Positions 41,173 through 50,575 are shown, numbered from the stretch's first letter. The stretch: 64,000 bases of DNA from Allocoprococcus sp004560705 (GCF_052065755.1 NZ_JBQHTK010000004.1:123871-187870), one strand, 5' to 3'. The notes: generated from the sequence alone by a model not told the origin. Numbers and translations are program-made.

Positions 41173-41958
41173 TTATCCCTGATTAAATCGTGAAAGGAAT
41201 TGTCTGGTCCGTTCTTCTTTCGGATTTTCAAACACTTCCTTCGGATCACCCTGTTCTACAATATATCCGTCATCCATGAAAATGACCTGATGTGCGACAT
41301 CCCTTGCAAAGGCCATTTCATGAGTTACGATTACCATTGTGGTTTCTTTGTCGGCGAGTTCTTTGATTACCTTCAGCACTTCACCGGTCAGTTCCGGATC
41401 CAGTGCGGAAGTGGGCTCATCAAAACAAAGAATATCCGGTTTCAGCGCAAGAGCACGGGCGATTGCGACCCTCTGACACTGACCGCCTGAAAGCTGGTGC
41501 GGATAATTGTTCATCCTGTTTGAAAGTCCCATCTGTGCAAGAAGATCTTCCGCCAGCAGGCGGATCTCGTCGTGGATCTCCTTTTTGCGTGACTTGTAAT
41601 CCGGCTGTTCTTTGGCAAGGAGTTCCTTCGCCAGCATGACATTTTCCAGAGCAGTATACTGCGGAAACAGGTTAAATGACTGGAAGACGAGACCGAAATG
41701 CAGACGTTTCTTCCGAACAGAGGATTCCTGCCAGGTCGAAGGATCTGCGGAATCAAAAAGCGTTTCACCATTTACGCGGATGACGCCTTCATCCGGTTTT
41801 TCCAGAAAATTGAGACAGCGCAAAAGAGTCGTCTTACCGCTTCCGGAAGAACCGATGATGGATACGACTTTCCCTTTTTCGAGAGAGAAACTGATATCCT
41901 TCAGAACTTCTGTATGATTAAACGTTTTACCAATGTGTTCTACTTCTAAGATTGCCAT
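41173..41958 (-). CDS. Polar amino acid ABC transporter, ATP-binding protein
   Basis: GlnQ/HisP-type ATPase (261 aa) energising the permease encoded just upstream. Walker A GSSGSGKTT (about 36-44), signature LSGGQCQRVAIARALA (about 156), Walker B ILCFDEPTSALDPE (about 176-189) and the switch His in VTHEMAFARDVA are all present. It carries a small insertion of about 20 residues (DPSTWQESSVRKKRLHFG, then KEQPDYKSRKK) relative to the smallest members. RBS AAAGGAG. Third gene of the binding protein-permease-ATPase operon. Confidence 0.94.
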   Translation of the reverse strand: MAILEVEHIGKTFNHTEVLKDISFSLEKGKVVSIIGSSGSGKTTLLRCLNFLEKPDEGVIRVNGETLFDSADPSTWQESSVRKKRLHFGLVFQSFNLFPQYTALENVMLAKELLAKEQPDYKSRKKEIHDEIRLLAEDLLAQMGLSNRMNNYPHQLSGGQCQRVAIARALALKPDILCFDEPTSALDPELTGEVLKVIKELADKETTMVIVTHEMAFARDVAHQVIFMDDGYIVEQGDPKEVFENPKEERTRQFLSRFNQG

Positions 41959-41973
41959 TGTTTTCTTTCTCCT

Positions 41974-42660
41974 TTATCTGAAATAATCCAGCTTTTTCTC
42001 TAAGCGGCCCAACAGTACCGTTACAATACCGTTGAATATAAGGTAATAAACAGCTGTAAAGAACAGCGGCCAGATCTGACCGGAAATACCGTGGGATCCT
42101 TTCATGAACGCCTGACCGGCCCAGATGATCTCCTGCAGTGCGATAATGCGGGCAAGAGAAGTATCTTTGACAAGGGTGATGATCTCATTGGACATCGGAG
42201 GAACGATACGTTTGATCATCTGGAGAAGCGTTACTTTGAAGAAAATCTGACTTTTTGTCATACCAAGTACCAGTCCGGCTTCTTCCTGACCTACCGGAAC
42301 ACCCTGGATCCCGCCGCGGTAGATTTCTGAAAAATAGCATGCATAGTTGATAATGAACGCAACGGAAGCTGCCAGGAAACGTCCTCCTTCACCGCCGCCC
42401 CAGATAGGATTGTGAAGGACCAGCCCCGGAAAGTAAAAGATAATGAGAAGCTGGATCATCAGAGGAGTACCACGGATAATCCAGACGAAAAGCTTGGTCA
42501 AATAGCTAAGTGGTTTAAAACGTGACATGGAACCGAAGGCGATGATAAGTCCGAGCGGAAATGCGCCGATCAGTGTCACAAAGAAAAGTTTTAATGTTTG
42601 TAAAAAGCCGACATTCAAAGCGTTGATGACAATCGGCATCTGTTCCATAATCTGATTCAT
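41974..42660 (-). CDS. Polar amino acid ABC transporter, permease
   Basis: HisMQ/GlnP-type inner membrane permease (228 aa) with about five helices. The N-terminal ALNVGFLQTLKLFFVTLIGA, the WIIRGTPLMIQLLIIFYF segment and the EAA loop (EEAGLVLGMTKSQIFFKVTL, about 125-144) are typical. It has one permease only, so a homodimer is likely. It lies between the binding protein and ATPase genes, with 15 bases to the ATPase gene. GCAGGG is a moderate RBS. Confidence 0.93.
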   Translation of the reverse strand: MNQIMEQMPIVINALNVGFLQTLKLFFVTLIGAFPLGLIIAFGSMSRFKPLSYLTKLFVWIIRGTPLMIQLLIIFYFPGLVLHNPIWGGGEGGRFLAASVAFIINYACYFSEIYRGGIQGVPVGQEEAGLVLGMTKSQIFFKVTLLQMIKRIVPPMSNEIITLVKDTSLARIIALQEIIWAGQAFMKGSHGISGQIWPLFFTAVYYLIFNGIVTVLLGRLEKKLDYFR

Positions 42661-42731
42661 AGGGATACCCTGCTTTCTCCAAAAATAGATTGTATTTTAC
42701 GCATTATGATACGTAAGTGGAATGTAAATGA

Positions 42732-42758
42732 ATAGAGAGCGGAGGAACCGCTCTCTAT
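42732..42758 (-). terminator. Stem-loop between binding-protein and permease genes
   Basis: A perfect 11-bp stem ATAGAGAGCGG/CCGCTCTCTAT with a 5-base loop lies just after the binding protein stop. No T run follows. Such structures in ABC operons commonly stabilise or partially terminate the message so that binding protein exceeds permease. Confidence 0.6.
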
Positions 42759-42769
42759 CCGGAAAATCA

Positions 42770-43600
42770 TTACTGTTCAATAAGTGCTGCCTGAACACCG
42801 TATTTCTCAGCACATTCCATCATGCTGCCATCCGCATAGCTGGATGAGAAGAAATCGTTCAGAGCCTTGGCAAGGTCAGAACCCTTACGGAATCCAACGC
42901 CGTATTCTTCGCTGTTCAGTCCGAATGTGTAGGCCAGGTTCTCATATCCGGTTCCCTCACCGACCATGGCAGCTGCCATCAGAGAGTCGATCACGGCAGC
43001 ATCTGATGTTCCTGCAGCAACTTCCATCAGTGCGTCAGCCTGAGATTTTACGGATGTGTAATTGATTCCAAGGTCGCTGATTGCGGCTTCGCCGGCACTT
43101 CCTGATTCTACTGCGAACGTAAGTCCGGAAATACTGTCTGCATCCTGATACTGGTCTTTCTTGTCAGCTGGAACAATGACAACCTGTGCATTGTTGCAGT
43201 AAGCGTTGGAACATTCCATAGAACTTGTTACTTCATCTGTAAGAGTCATACCGTTCCATACACAATCGATCGTCTTTCCGTCAAGCTCCATGATCTTGTT
43301 ATCCCAGTCGATCTCGACGAATTCAACATCAACACCCAGGCTTTCTGCAAAAGCTTTTGCCATATCAGCATCGAAACCGATCCATTCATCGTTCTCATCT
43401 TTATAGTCCATCGGCTCGAAATCGGTGATACCAACAACCAGAGTTCCTTTTTCTTTCACATATTCCATATCGGTCTGTTCACTGGAAGTATTTTCTGTCT
43501 TTGTTTCCTTATTTTCCTCTGTCTTCGATCCGGAACCGCCGCAAGCTGCAAGCGAAAGAATCATGGCAAGAGTAAGGCCCATTGAAATTAACTTTTTCAT
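42770..43600 (-). CDS. Polar amino acid ABC transporter, substrate-binding lipoprotein
   Basis: SBP_bac_3 family solute-binding protein (276 aa). Signal peptide MKKLISMGLTLAMILSLAAC ends in a lipobox with lipidated Cys20, then a Ser/Thr/Glu-rich linker. The mature domain begins TLVVGITDFEPMDYKDEN and includes GFDADMAKAFAESLGVDVEF (about 74-93), the usual ligand-binding start, and VDSLMAA-type segments later. Charged residues suggest a polar or acidic/amide amino acid, or cystine, but specificity is not readable. It is the first gene of the leftward operon, with its own promoter. Confidence 0.94.
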   Translation of the reverse strand: MKKLISMGLTLAMILSLAACGGSGSKTEENKETKTENTSSEQTDMEYVKEKGTLVVGITDFEPMDYKDENDEWIGFDADMAKAFAESLGVDVEFVEIDWDNKIMELDGKTIDCVWNGMTLTDEVTSSMECSNAYCNNAQVVIVPADKKDQYQDADSISGLTFAVESGSAGEAAISDLGINYTSVKSQADALMEVAAGTSDAAVIDSLMAAAMVGEGTGYENLAYTFGLNSEEYGVGFRKGSDLAKALNDFFSSSYADGSMMECAEKYGVQAALIEQ

Positions 43601-43647
43601 GCTTAATTCTCTCCTTATATTAAATATGTAATGCGATTTACTTCACA

Positions 43648-43676
43648 ATATTATCAATTTACTAAAGTAAAGTCAA
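43648..43676 (-). promoter_or_regulatory. Promoter of the amino acid ABC operon
   Basis: Minus strand -35 TTGACT (43676-43671), 17-bp spacer, -10 TAATAT (43653-43648). A 14-bp dyad TTTACT-AA-AGTAAA (43658-43671) fills the spacer and could be an operator. Confidence 0.65.
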
Positions 43677-43747
43677 GCGAAAAACGAATAAAAGTAAAGA
43701 AAGTGAGCCAATTCGGCAGATCGAGTCGTGTTTGCTTAAAAGGCAGG

Positions 43748-43777
43748 GTTGAAATCCATAGGTTTCAACATTATAAT
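43748..43777 (+). promoter_or_regulatory. Promoter of the QueG-like/murI operon with overlapping dyad
   Basis: -35 TTGAAA (43749-43754), 17-bp spacer, -10 TATAAT (43772-43777). The dyad GTTGAAA (43748-43754) / TTTCAAC (43763-43769) covers the -35 and spacer. Confidence 0.7.
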
Positions 43778-43814
43778 GGGAATAGAAATTACATTGAGGA
43801 AATGGAGGCAGAAT

Positions 43815-44681
43815 ATGACGAAGGAAAGGATAGAAAACTGGCTGGGGAACCGCATGAAGGATCATCCGGGCAATGTGATTTCGGCAGATTTTGCTATCAG
43901 GCCAGAGCTTGTAGGGGTTCACTTTTTTGATGAGCCGTTGGTGGGAATCGGAAGTGCAGAGGATCCTCTGTTTGATGAGTATAAAAAAGAGGGTGTGATC
44001 GGACCGTGGCATCTCAGTCCAAAAGAATGGATGCCGGAAGCCAATACAGTGGTTTCTGTTTTTTTCCCGTTTACAGAAGAAGTGCGAAGAAGCAACCGGG
44101 AGACGGAAGGAGAGCCCTCAGCTGAATGGCTTCATGGAAGGATCGAAGGGCAGGCCTTTCTGGCTGATACAATGCGTGAGCTGGCTGCATGGATGAACGA
44201 ACAGAATGTGCCAACTCTTGTACCGGCGCAGGACGAGCGGTTCCAAAGTGTTATGGGAGGCCAGGGAATTACCGGATACGAGAATATCAATGAGAAGACC
44301 TACGGAAGCAGATGGTCGGAACGACATGCGGCTTATGTGTGTGGTCTGGGAACGTTCGGGCTTTCCAAAGGGATCATTACAGAAAAAGGAATGGCAGGGC
44401 GCTTCGGCAGTCTGGTTACGGTGATGGAGGCGGAGCCGGATGTGCGGAAGTATTCCGGACTTTATGATTACTGCATTTTCTGCGGTGCATGTATCAGGCG
44501 CTGTCCGGTGCAGGCGATCTCCTTCGAAGAAGGAAAGAAGCATCCGCTGTGTCATCAGAAACTGATGCAGACGAAGAGAGATTTTGCCCCGCGCCTTGGC
44601 TGCGGAAAATGCCAGACCGGTGTACCCTGCGAGAGCAGGATACCGGAAAAGAAAACGGTGGATTCGAGGTTATACATATGA
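43815..44681 (+). CDS. QueG-like 4Fe-4S reductase
   Basis: A 288-residue protein similar to epoxyqueuosine reductase (QueG) and related corrinoid-dependent Fe-S reductases. The C-terminal part has a ferredoxin-like CIFCGACIRRCPVQAIS (about 220-236) and a second Cys set LGCGKCQTGVPCESR near the end, matching the eight-Cys, two-cluster layout of QueG. The N-terminal two thirds would hold the corrinoid-binding fold. No queuosine genes are adjacent, so the natural substrate is uncertain. The upstream ATG at 43749 lies on the promoter; ATG 43815 after GGAGG is used. Its stop overlaps the murI start (ATGA). Confidence 0.8.
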   Translation: MTKERIENWLGNRMKDHPGNVISADFAIRPELVGVHFFDEPLVGIGSAEDPLFDEYKKEGVIGPWHLSPKEWMPEANTVVSVFFPFTEEVRRSNRETEGEPSAEWLHGRIEGQAFLADTMRELAAWMNEQNVPTLVPAQDERFQSVMGGQGITGYENINEKTYGSRWSERHAAYVCGLGTFGLSKGIITEKGMAGRFGSLVTVMEAEPDVRKYSGLYDYCIFCGACIRRCPVQAISFEEGKKHPLCHQKLMQTKRDFAPRLGCGKCQTGVPCESRIPEKKTVDSRLYI

Positions 44682-45469
44682 AAATTGGAATTTTTGATTC
44701 GGGAATCGGCGGATTATCCGTTCTTCACCGCGCGATGAAAATGATGCCGAACGTGAGTTTTGTCTATTATGCGGACACCGAGCATGTGCCATACGGAGAA
44801 AAGACGGTGCAGCAGATTCGGGAATTTGACGAACATAATCTGAATTTCCTGATCGATCAGGGGGTAGATGCGGTCGTGATCGCCTGCAATACAGCTACGA
44901 GTGTTGCCACGAAGGAATTTCGCGCCGGCTTTCCGGTGCCAATCGTGGGGATGGAACCGGCGGTCAAGAAAGCAGTGGAGCAGTATTGTGACACCGGGAA
45001 ACGGATCCTTGTGGCGGCAACACCGATTACGATTGCCTCGGATAAGCTTCATAATCTCCTTGAGCGGGTGGATAAGGAGCATGATGTAGATCTGCTCCCG
45101 CTTCCGAAATTGGTGCGATTCGCGGAAAAAGGTGATTTTACATCCGGAGGGATCGAAGCATATCTATGCGAAGAACTTTCCGAATTCGACCTGGAAGATT
45201 ATGCGGCAGTCGTACTGGGCTGTACCCATTTTAATTATTTTAAACAGAACTTTCGAAATGTTTTCCCGGAAGAGATTCATTTCGTGGACGGTAATGAAGG
45301 GACGCTCCGGCAGCTTCTTCGCGTTCTGCCGGGGGATCTGACCGATCAAAAGGAAGAAAACTCGGCTTCTGTACAATACTTTTTTTCGGGAGTACCGGCA
45401 GACGACGCGCAGATAGAATTGGTGGAACGCTGCATGAAACGCCTGGATGAGATGTACGACATAGTATAG
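44678..45469 (+). CDS. murI: Glutamate racemase
   Basis: Makes D-glutamate for peptidoglycan. The N-terminus MKIGIFDSGIGGLSVLH includes catalytic-site Asp7; the paired catalytic cysteines are Cys70 in IACNTATS and Cys182 in LGCTHFNYF. YADTEHVPYGEK is also typical. Length 263 aa. The much longer in-frame ORF upstream is read-through of the overlapping gene. The ATGA overlap with the QueG-like stop indicates coupling. Confidence 0.95.
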   Translation: MKIGIFDSGIGGLSVLHRAMKMMPNVSFVYYADTEHVPYGEKTVQQIREFDEHNLNFLIDQGVDAVVIACNTATSVATKEFRAGFPVPIVGMEPAVKKAVEQYCDTGKRILVAATPITIASDKLHNLLERVDKEHDVDLLPLPKLVRFAEKGDFTSGGIEAYLCEELSEFDLEDYAAVVLGCTHFNYFKQNFRNVFPEEIHFVDGNEGTLRQLLRVLPGDLTDQKEENSASVQYFFSGVPADDAQIELVERCMKRLDEMYDIV

Positions 45470-45526
45470 ACATTTCCCCTGGTCGATCCGCATAGAATGT
45501 GATGAAGGCGCAGCAGGAGATCATGC

Positions 45527-46663
45527 ATGGGAAAACAGAAAATTTCGCCGAAAGGATTTGTGATAACAACCGCAGTAGCAGCCTGTATTCTTGGAACCGC
45601 ATATTGGAGTGAGCAAACCGTAAACGTAGGAGGAAACACCGGTCATGCAGCAGAAAGTCTGGTACAGGATACCTTTACGGCCTATCTTCTTGAAGAGGAA
45701 CCCGAAGAAAATGCAGAAGAAAACGGGGATGAAAAGGATTACATCAAGTGGGTGGAATTTCATGTGACATCAGAGGCAATGAAGCAGGCATATCAATATG
45801 ATTTGGATACATATGACGGCGATGTTCACCTGAACTGGGTCGATCTTCTTGCATACCTGGGAGCAAAATACGGGGGAGATTTCTCCCGCTACCGAAGCTC
45901 GGATCTTGCCGAAACGGCTGAAAAGCTGCAGATGGGTGAGTTATCGGTGAAAGAACTGGAAGACACGATGGAGTACTTTGCATATTACCGTGAAGCTTAT
46001 GGGGCGGTTCTGGACGGGATGGTGGGAGAGTACCGTCTGGAACAGTCCGATGGGAGTATGAAAAGTTTTTATGGGCTCAAGGCATTTAACCCGATCGCGA
46101 AAGGATTTCCATATTCGGATTATGACGATTTCGGAGTTTCCAGAAGCTACGGATACCGCAGAAATCATCTGGGACATGATATGATGGGACAGGTGGGGAC
46201 ACCGGTTATAGCAGTAGAATCCGGCGTGATTTCAGCGCTCGGATGGAACCAGTATGGCGGCTGGAGGATCGGAATCGACAGTTTTGATAAAAAGAGATAT
46301 TACTATTACGCACATCTAAGGCAGAACCGTCCGTATGCCGAAGGGCTGAAAGAAGGAGATGTGGTGCAGGCGGGGGATGTGATCGGCTATCTCGGCCGCA
46401 CCGGATACAGCTCGGAAGAAAATGTCAACAATATTGATGAATATCATCTTCATTTTGGGCTGCAGCTTATTTTTGACGAATCACAGAGAGAAGGAAATCA
46501 TGAGATCTGGGTCAGCGGATATGAACTTGTGCGGTTCCTCTCCATGAACCGCTCGGAAGCGGTCAGAAATGACGCGACAAAAGAATGGACGAGAAAATAT
46601 GCTTTCGTTGATCCGGCTGCAGAAGCGTATCTGAAGGAGAATCAGAAGACACATAGTGAATAA
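45527..46663 (+). CDS. M23-family peptidoglycan hydrolase, membrane-anchored
   Basis: A 378-residue exported protein with an N-terminal hydrophobic segment (FVITTAVAACILGTAYW, about 11-27), an acidic linker, a helical middle region and a C-terminal LytM/M23 domain. Zinc ligands are visible as HLGHDMMG (about 216-223) and YHLHFGLQ (about 305-312), with AHLRQN between. Likely a cell-wall endopeptidase. It follows murI after 57 bases, so both may serve cell-wall synthesis. RBS GCAGGAGA. It ends at a strong hairpin shared with the convergent rqcH. Confidence 0.88.
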   Translation: MGKQKISPKGFVITTAVAACILGTAYWSEQTVNVGGNTGHAAESLVQDTFTAYLLEEEPEENAEENGDEKDYIKWVEFHVTSEAMKQAYQYDLDTYDGDVHLNWVDLLAYLGAKYGGDFSRYRSSDLAETAEKLQMGELSVKELEDTMEYFAYYREAYGAVLDGMVGEYRLEQSDGSMKSFYGLKAFNPIAKGFPYSDYDDFGVSRSYGYRRNHLGHDMMGQVGTPVIAVESGVISALGWNQYGGWRIGIDSFDKKRYYYYAHLRQNRPYAEGLKEGDVVQAGDVIGYLGRTGYSSEENVNNIDEYHLHFGLQLIFDESQREGNHEIWVSGYELVRFLSMNRSEAVRNDATKEWTRKYAFVDPAAEAYLKENQKTHSE

Positions 46664-46668
46664 ATATT

Positions 46669-46699
46669 AAGAGGTGCAGGGGTTATCCCTGCACCTCTT
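46669..46699. terminator. Bidirectional hairpin between M23 and rqcH genes
   Basis: A perfect 13-bp stem AAGAGGTGCAGGG/CCCTGCACCTCTT with a GTTAT loop; it covers the last codons of rqcH. It lacks long T runs, so strength is uncertain. Confidence 0.65.
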
Positions 46700-48422
46700 G
46701 AATTCCGGAAATATCCGAATCAATCATCATGGAATAGTTGGTATAATACACCACGAATCCCGGTTTACTTCCATTTGGTTTTTTGACATGTTTTTTCTCC
46801 ACATAGTCGATCTCCACCTTTTCGGATTTCGCATTCTTGGAGTAATGGGCAGCCAGGCGGGCCGCCTCCTCGAAAGTGCGGTCCGGCATTTCGTCTCCGC
46901 CGGTCTTTACGATAACGTGGGAGCCGGGCGCTCCTTTGGCGTGGAACCACCAGTCGTTCCCTGTGGCAAAGTGGAAAGTCAGTTCATCGTTCTGGAGATT
47001 ATTCTTCCCGACATACATGTGATAGCCGTCCGAAGAAATATAGTGGAGTGGCTTACTGGTGATCTTGACTTTCTTTTTGGTAAATTTGCGCCGGATGTAT
47101 CCGGTAGAGACCAGCTCTTCCTTGAGCTGCGTCAGGTCGTCCTCCCCGCGTGCCATTTCCAGTGCATTTACGATGGATTCCAGATAGGTGATCTCGTCGT
47201 GAGTCTCCTGAATCAGACCGGTCAGTGCTTCATAGGTCCTCTTCTGCTTGTTGTATTTCTCAAAATAGCGGGCTGCATTTTCCTGTGGAGTTTTCTGCGG
47301 ATCCAGCGGAATCGTAACCATTTCATTGGTGTAATAGTTGAGCGCTTCCAGCTTCTTAGCGCCTTCCTTCAAATTGTAGCCGTAGGTATGGATCAGTTCC
47401 CCGTAAACTTTGAATTTGTCCCGGTTCTGTGTGTCCCGTAACTGGCGCTGCTGCAGAACGTATTTCTTCCGGTTCCGTTCCAGAGCCGTCTGGACCACGC
47501 GCCTTAGATCCGACGATTTCTGGCGGATCCGGGTGATCGTGTCGCGGGAAGCATAATAGGTCCGTATCACCTCGGAAATAGAGTCGAAGGTCCGGACACG
47601 GTAATTTTCCAGATGAGTAAGCGGGATGGATGAAAATTCCACCGGGTCATCTCCTTCATAATAAATCTGAGGGGAGAAATCTCCGTTTGCCACCTGCTCG
47701 AAGAAATAGGTGAACTGACGGTACAGATGTGCCAGCACATCCTCGGAGAGTTCCCGTGGTGGGAGCGCAGAGTCAACACCCGCAAGATGGCAGATCTCCT
47801 CGGCAGCGACCGGGCTGACGCCGGTAAAACTGTTATAGATCGCCTTTGCGAGAGGCATCGGTTTGGAAATAAGTCCGTCACGGAACACCGATTCCGTTAC
47901 ATCCAGCGGATCCAGCTTGCTCATCGTGTCAGGGATAAAATAGTCTCTTCCGGGAAGGACTTCACGCACAGAACTCATCTGGGCGGAGACATGCTTGATA
48001 CTGTCCAGGATCATGCCCTTGTCATTACAGAAAATGATGTTGCTGTGTTTGCCCATGATTTCTACGATCAGCGTCTTCCTGCAAAGGTCACCCATCTCAT
48101 CCAGATGCTCAATATCGAAATGGATGATCCGTTCCAGCTTCGGCTGACTGATCGACACGATCCTTCCGTTTCCTACATATTTTCTGAGCAGCATACAGAA
48201 ATTCGGTGCCGTCATGGGACTTGGTTTATTTTCTTCCGTCAGATAGATCAGAGGAAGGGAGGCGCTTGCGGAAATGCAGAGCCTTTTCTGTCCTTTCGGA
48301 GTCTTGATTGTGAGCAGAAGCTCGTCGGTTTCCGGCTGGGCGATTTTATAGATTCTTCCGTCTAAAATGGTTTGATTCAGTTCTTTTACTATATTTGCGA
48401 TTGTAATGCCGTCAAAAGCCAT
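46683..48422 (-). CDS. rqcH: Rqc2/NEMF homolog RqcH (NFACT protein)
   Basis: Ribosome quality-control factor that binds stalled 50S subunits and recruits tRNA-Ala to add C-terminal Ala tails to stuck nascent chains. The NFACT-N start MAFDGITIANIVKELNQTIL and an LPLIYLTEENKPSPMTAPNF-type region are typical; a long coiled-coil (about 280-430) and the NFACT-R domain with NDWWFHAKGAPGSHVIV (about 490-506) follow. Formerly annotated as fibronectin-binding protein FbpA. Length 579 aa, complete. RBS GAGGTG. Leftward, with its own promoter. Confidence 0.93.
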   Translation of the reverse strand: MAFDGITIANIVKELNQTILDGRIYKIAQPETDELLLTIKTPKGQKRLCISASASLPLIYLTEENKPSPMTAPNFCMLLRKYVGNGRIVSISQPKLERIIHFDIEHLDEMGDLCRKTLIVEIMGKHSNIIFCNDKGMILDSIKHVSAQMSSVREVLPGRDYFIPDTMSKLDPLDVTESVFRDGLISKPMPLAKAIYNSFTGVSPVAAEEICHLAGVDSALPPRELSEDVLAHLYRQFTYFFEQVANGDFSPQIYYEGDDPVEFSSIPLTHLENYRVRTFDSISEVIRTYYASRDTITRIRQKSSDLRRVVQTALERNRKKYVLQQRQLRDTQNRDKFKVYGELIHTYGYNLKEGAKKLEALNYYTNEMVTIPLDPQKTPQENAARYFEKYNKQKRTYEALTGLIQETHDEITYLESIVNALEMARGEDDLTQLKEELVSTGYIRRKFTKKKVKITSKPLHYISSDGYHMYVGKNNLQNDELTFHFATGNDWWFHAKGAPGSHVIVKTGGDEMPDRTFEEAARLAAHYSKNAKSEKVEIDYVEKKHVKKPNGSKPGFVVYYTNYSMMIDSDISGIQEVQG

Positions 48423-48512
48423 AGTTACACCTCGTTTTGAAGTTTTAAAGGATCATAAGGTAAAGACCGGTGCGGGTGGAAAATGAACCGCCCGGATTAT
48501 GACCCTTGTACC

Positions 48513-48541
48513 ATCATACCATGCTCCCGCGTGATTTGCAA
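48513..48541 (-). promoter_or_regulatory. Promoter of rqcH
   Basis: Minus strand -35 TTGCAA (48541-48536), 17-bp spacer, -10 TATGAT (48518-48513), about 90 bases upstream of the gene. Confidence 0.6.
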
Positions 48542-48609
48542 ATGTACGGGGAACGGTTCTGCATAGTTATAAAGAAACTCGGATGAGCGGCTGAACTGAC
48601 TTAGAAAGG

Positions 48610-48639
48610 TTGACATGCCAAAGGGGAAAGGGCTATAAT
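48610..48639 (+). promoter_or_regulatory. Promoter of the yicC-gmk-rpoZ operon
   Basis: -35 TTGACA (48610-48615), 18-bp spacer, consensus -10 TATAAT (48634-48639), 54 bases before yicC. Confidence 0.88.
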
Positions 48640-48692
48640 ATAACGTAGCAAAATTTGGTCGCAGAGCGGCCGGTAAGAAGAGGGAAAATCAG

Positions 48693-49571
48693 ATGATAAA
48701 GAGTATGACAGGTTTCGGACGCTGTGAGGTATCCGAGGCAGAACGCAAGTTTACGGTAGAAATGAAAGGAGTCAATCATCGTTATCTGGACGTGGGAATC
48801 CGGATGCCGAAAAAGCTGAACTTCTTCGAGACATCGATCCGCAACTTATTGAAGAAATATATCCAGCGCGGCAAGGTGGATCTGTTTATTACATATGAAG
48901 ATATGTCAGAGGCTCAAGTTACTTTAAAATATAATCAGAAGCTGGCAAGTGAATATATGGACTATTTCAAAAAGATGGAAGAGGATTTTCATCTGGACAA
49001 TGACATCCGTGTATCTACACTTTCCAGATGTCCGGAAGTGCTCACAATGGAAGAACAGGTCGTGGATGAAGAGGAGCTCTGGAACGGACTTTCCAAGGCG
49101 CTGGAGGGAGCCTGCAGACAGTTTGTTGAGACGAGAACGGCAGAGGGCGAGAATCTGAAGAAGGATATCATCGCAAAACTGGACGGTATGCTGGAGACGG
49201 TGGCATGCATCGAAGAACGTTCGCCGCAGATCGTGGCGGAATACCGTGAGAAGCTGGAGACGAAGGTGAAGGAGCTTCTCGCAGATACACAGATGGATGA
49301 GGGGAGAATCGCGGCAGAGGTCGTGATCTTTGCGGATAAAATCTGTACGGATGAAGAAGTAGTCCGCCTGAAGAGCCATATCAAGCATATGAAAGAAACG
49401 CTGGAATCTGCAGATGGAATCGGACGCAAGCTGGATTTCATTGCCCAGGAGATGAACCGGGAGGCAAATACCATACTTTCCAAGGCAAATGACCTGGAAG
49501 TTTCCAATCATGCCATTGATCTGAAGACTGAGATTGAGAAGGTTCGGGAACAGATTCAGAATATTGAATAA
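48693..49571 (+). CDS. yicC: YicC-family endoribonuclease
   Basis: A 292-residue YicC/YloC protein. MIKSMTGFGRCEVSEAERK is the diagnostic N-terminus, and the DUF1732 C-terminus has DEGRIAAEVVIFADKICTDEE and FIAQEMNREANTILSKAND (about 250). E. coli YicC acts as an endoribonuclease degrading small RNAs. The position before gmk and rpoZ is conserved across Firmicutes. RBS AGAGGGA. No extracytoplasmic features. Confidence 0.93.
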   Translation: MIKSMTGFGRCEVSEAERKFTVEMKGVNHRYLDVGIRMPKKLNFFETSIRNLLKKYIQRGKVDLFITYEDMSEAQVTLKYNQKLASEYMDYFKKMEEDFHLDNDIRVSTLSRCPEVLTMEEQVVDEEELWNGLSKALEGACRQFVETRTAEGENLKKDIIAKLDGMLETVACIEERSPQIVAEYREKLETKVKELLADTQMDEGRIAAEVVIFADKICTDEEVVRLKSHIKHMKETLESADGIGRKLDFIAQEMNREANTILSKANDLEVSNHAIDLKTEIEKVREQIQNIE

Positions 49572-49644
49572 AAGCTTTGAAAAATCTTCGGTTTTATGGT
49601 AAAATAAATATTTGCTTATATAGAAAATGGCAGGAGAGCTGATT

Positions 49645-50268
49645 ATGAGTAAAAAAAAGGGAATACTTATTGTAGTTTCCGGCTTTTCCGGTGCCGGAAA
49701 AGGAACGCTGATGAAGAGACTGCTGGAAGATTATGATGATTATGCACTTTCTGTTTCGGCAACTACCAGAAGTCCCCGTCCGGGAGAAGAAGACGGAAGA
49801 GAATATTTTTTCAAGTCCGTTGAGGAATTTGAAAAAATGATTGCACAGGATGAGTTGATCGAGTATGCTAAATATGTTAACAACTACTATGGTACGCCGA
49901 AAGAATATGTGATGCAGCAGCTTGAAGAAGGGAAAGATGTGATCCTTGAGATCGAGATCCAGGGAGCACTGAAGGTTAAGGAAAAGTATCCGGACACCCT
50001 GCTTCTGTTCGTCACACCGCCGGGAGCCAGGGAATTGAAAGAGCGTCTGGTTGGAAGAGGTACGGAGACCATGGAAGTGATCGAAAGCCGGATGAAGCGT
50101 GCGGTGGAGGAGTCGGAAGGCATGGATCAGTACGATTACCTGGTCATCAATGATGACCTTGACACCTGCGTGAAGGAAATGCACCGGATCATCCGTGCGG
50201 AACATGATCGCGTATGCCGGAATGAAGAATTTATCAGCAGGATCAGAAAAGAACTGGAAGAATTATAA
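49645..50268 (+). CDS. gmk: Guanylate kinase
   Basis: Phosphorylates GMP to GDP. The P-loop SGFSGAGKGTL (about 13-23), GMP-binding SVSATTRSPRPGEEDGREYFF (about 36) and the LEIEIQGALKVKEKYP stretch are typical. 207 aa. ATG 49645 lies 9 bases after CAGGAGAG; an upstream ATG at 49627 precedes the RBS and is rejected. It sits between yicC and rpoZ as usual. Confidence 0.96.
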   Translation: MSKKKGILIVVSGFSGAGKGTLMKRLLEDYDDYALSVSATTRSPRPGEEDGREYFFKSVEEFEKMIAQDELIEYAKYVNNYYGTPKEYVMQQLEEGKDVILEIEIQGALKVKEKYPDTLLLFVTPPGARELKERLVGRGTETMEVIESRMKRAVEESEGMDQYDYLVINDDLDTCVKEMHRIIRAEHDRVCRNEEFISRIRKELEEL

Positions 50269-50318
50269 AGTTCGGGATGCAGATAAGATACGAAGAGAGA
50301 CTGAAAGGAGCAGAATTT

Positions 50319-50561
50319 ATGTTACATCCATCTTATAGCGATTTGATGAAAGTAGTAAACCAGGATGTGGAAGAGGGAGCAACCAAGATCGTTAACAGCC
50401 GTTATTCCATCGTGCTTGCCACTGCAAAGCGTGCAAGACAGCTGATCGACGGTGAGATGCCTCTTGTTGACACGAAGCCGGGCGAGAAGCCGCTTTCCAT
50501 TGCAATCGATGAGCTGAACAACGCAAAGCTGAAGATCATTGCAGAGGATACGGAAGAGTAA
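50319..50561 (+). CDS. rpoZ: RNA polymerase omega subunit
   Basis: An 80-residue omega subunit. LHPSYSDLMKVVNQDVEEG, SRYSIVLATAKRARQL and KPLSIAIDELNNAKLKI match the family core. An in-frame ATG at 50277 lies too close to gmk without an RBS; AAAGGAG about 9 bases before ATG 50319 decides. In Firmicutes rpoZ regularly follows gmk. A pair of hairpins follows before rimO. Confidence 0.94.
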   Translation: MLHPSYSDLMKVVNQDVEEGATKIVNSRYSIVLATAKRARQLIDGEMPLVDTKPGEKPLSIAIDELNNAKLKIIAEDTEE

Positions 50562-50575
50562 AAAGAACGATGCAG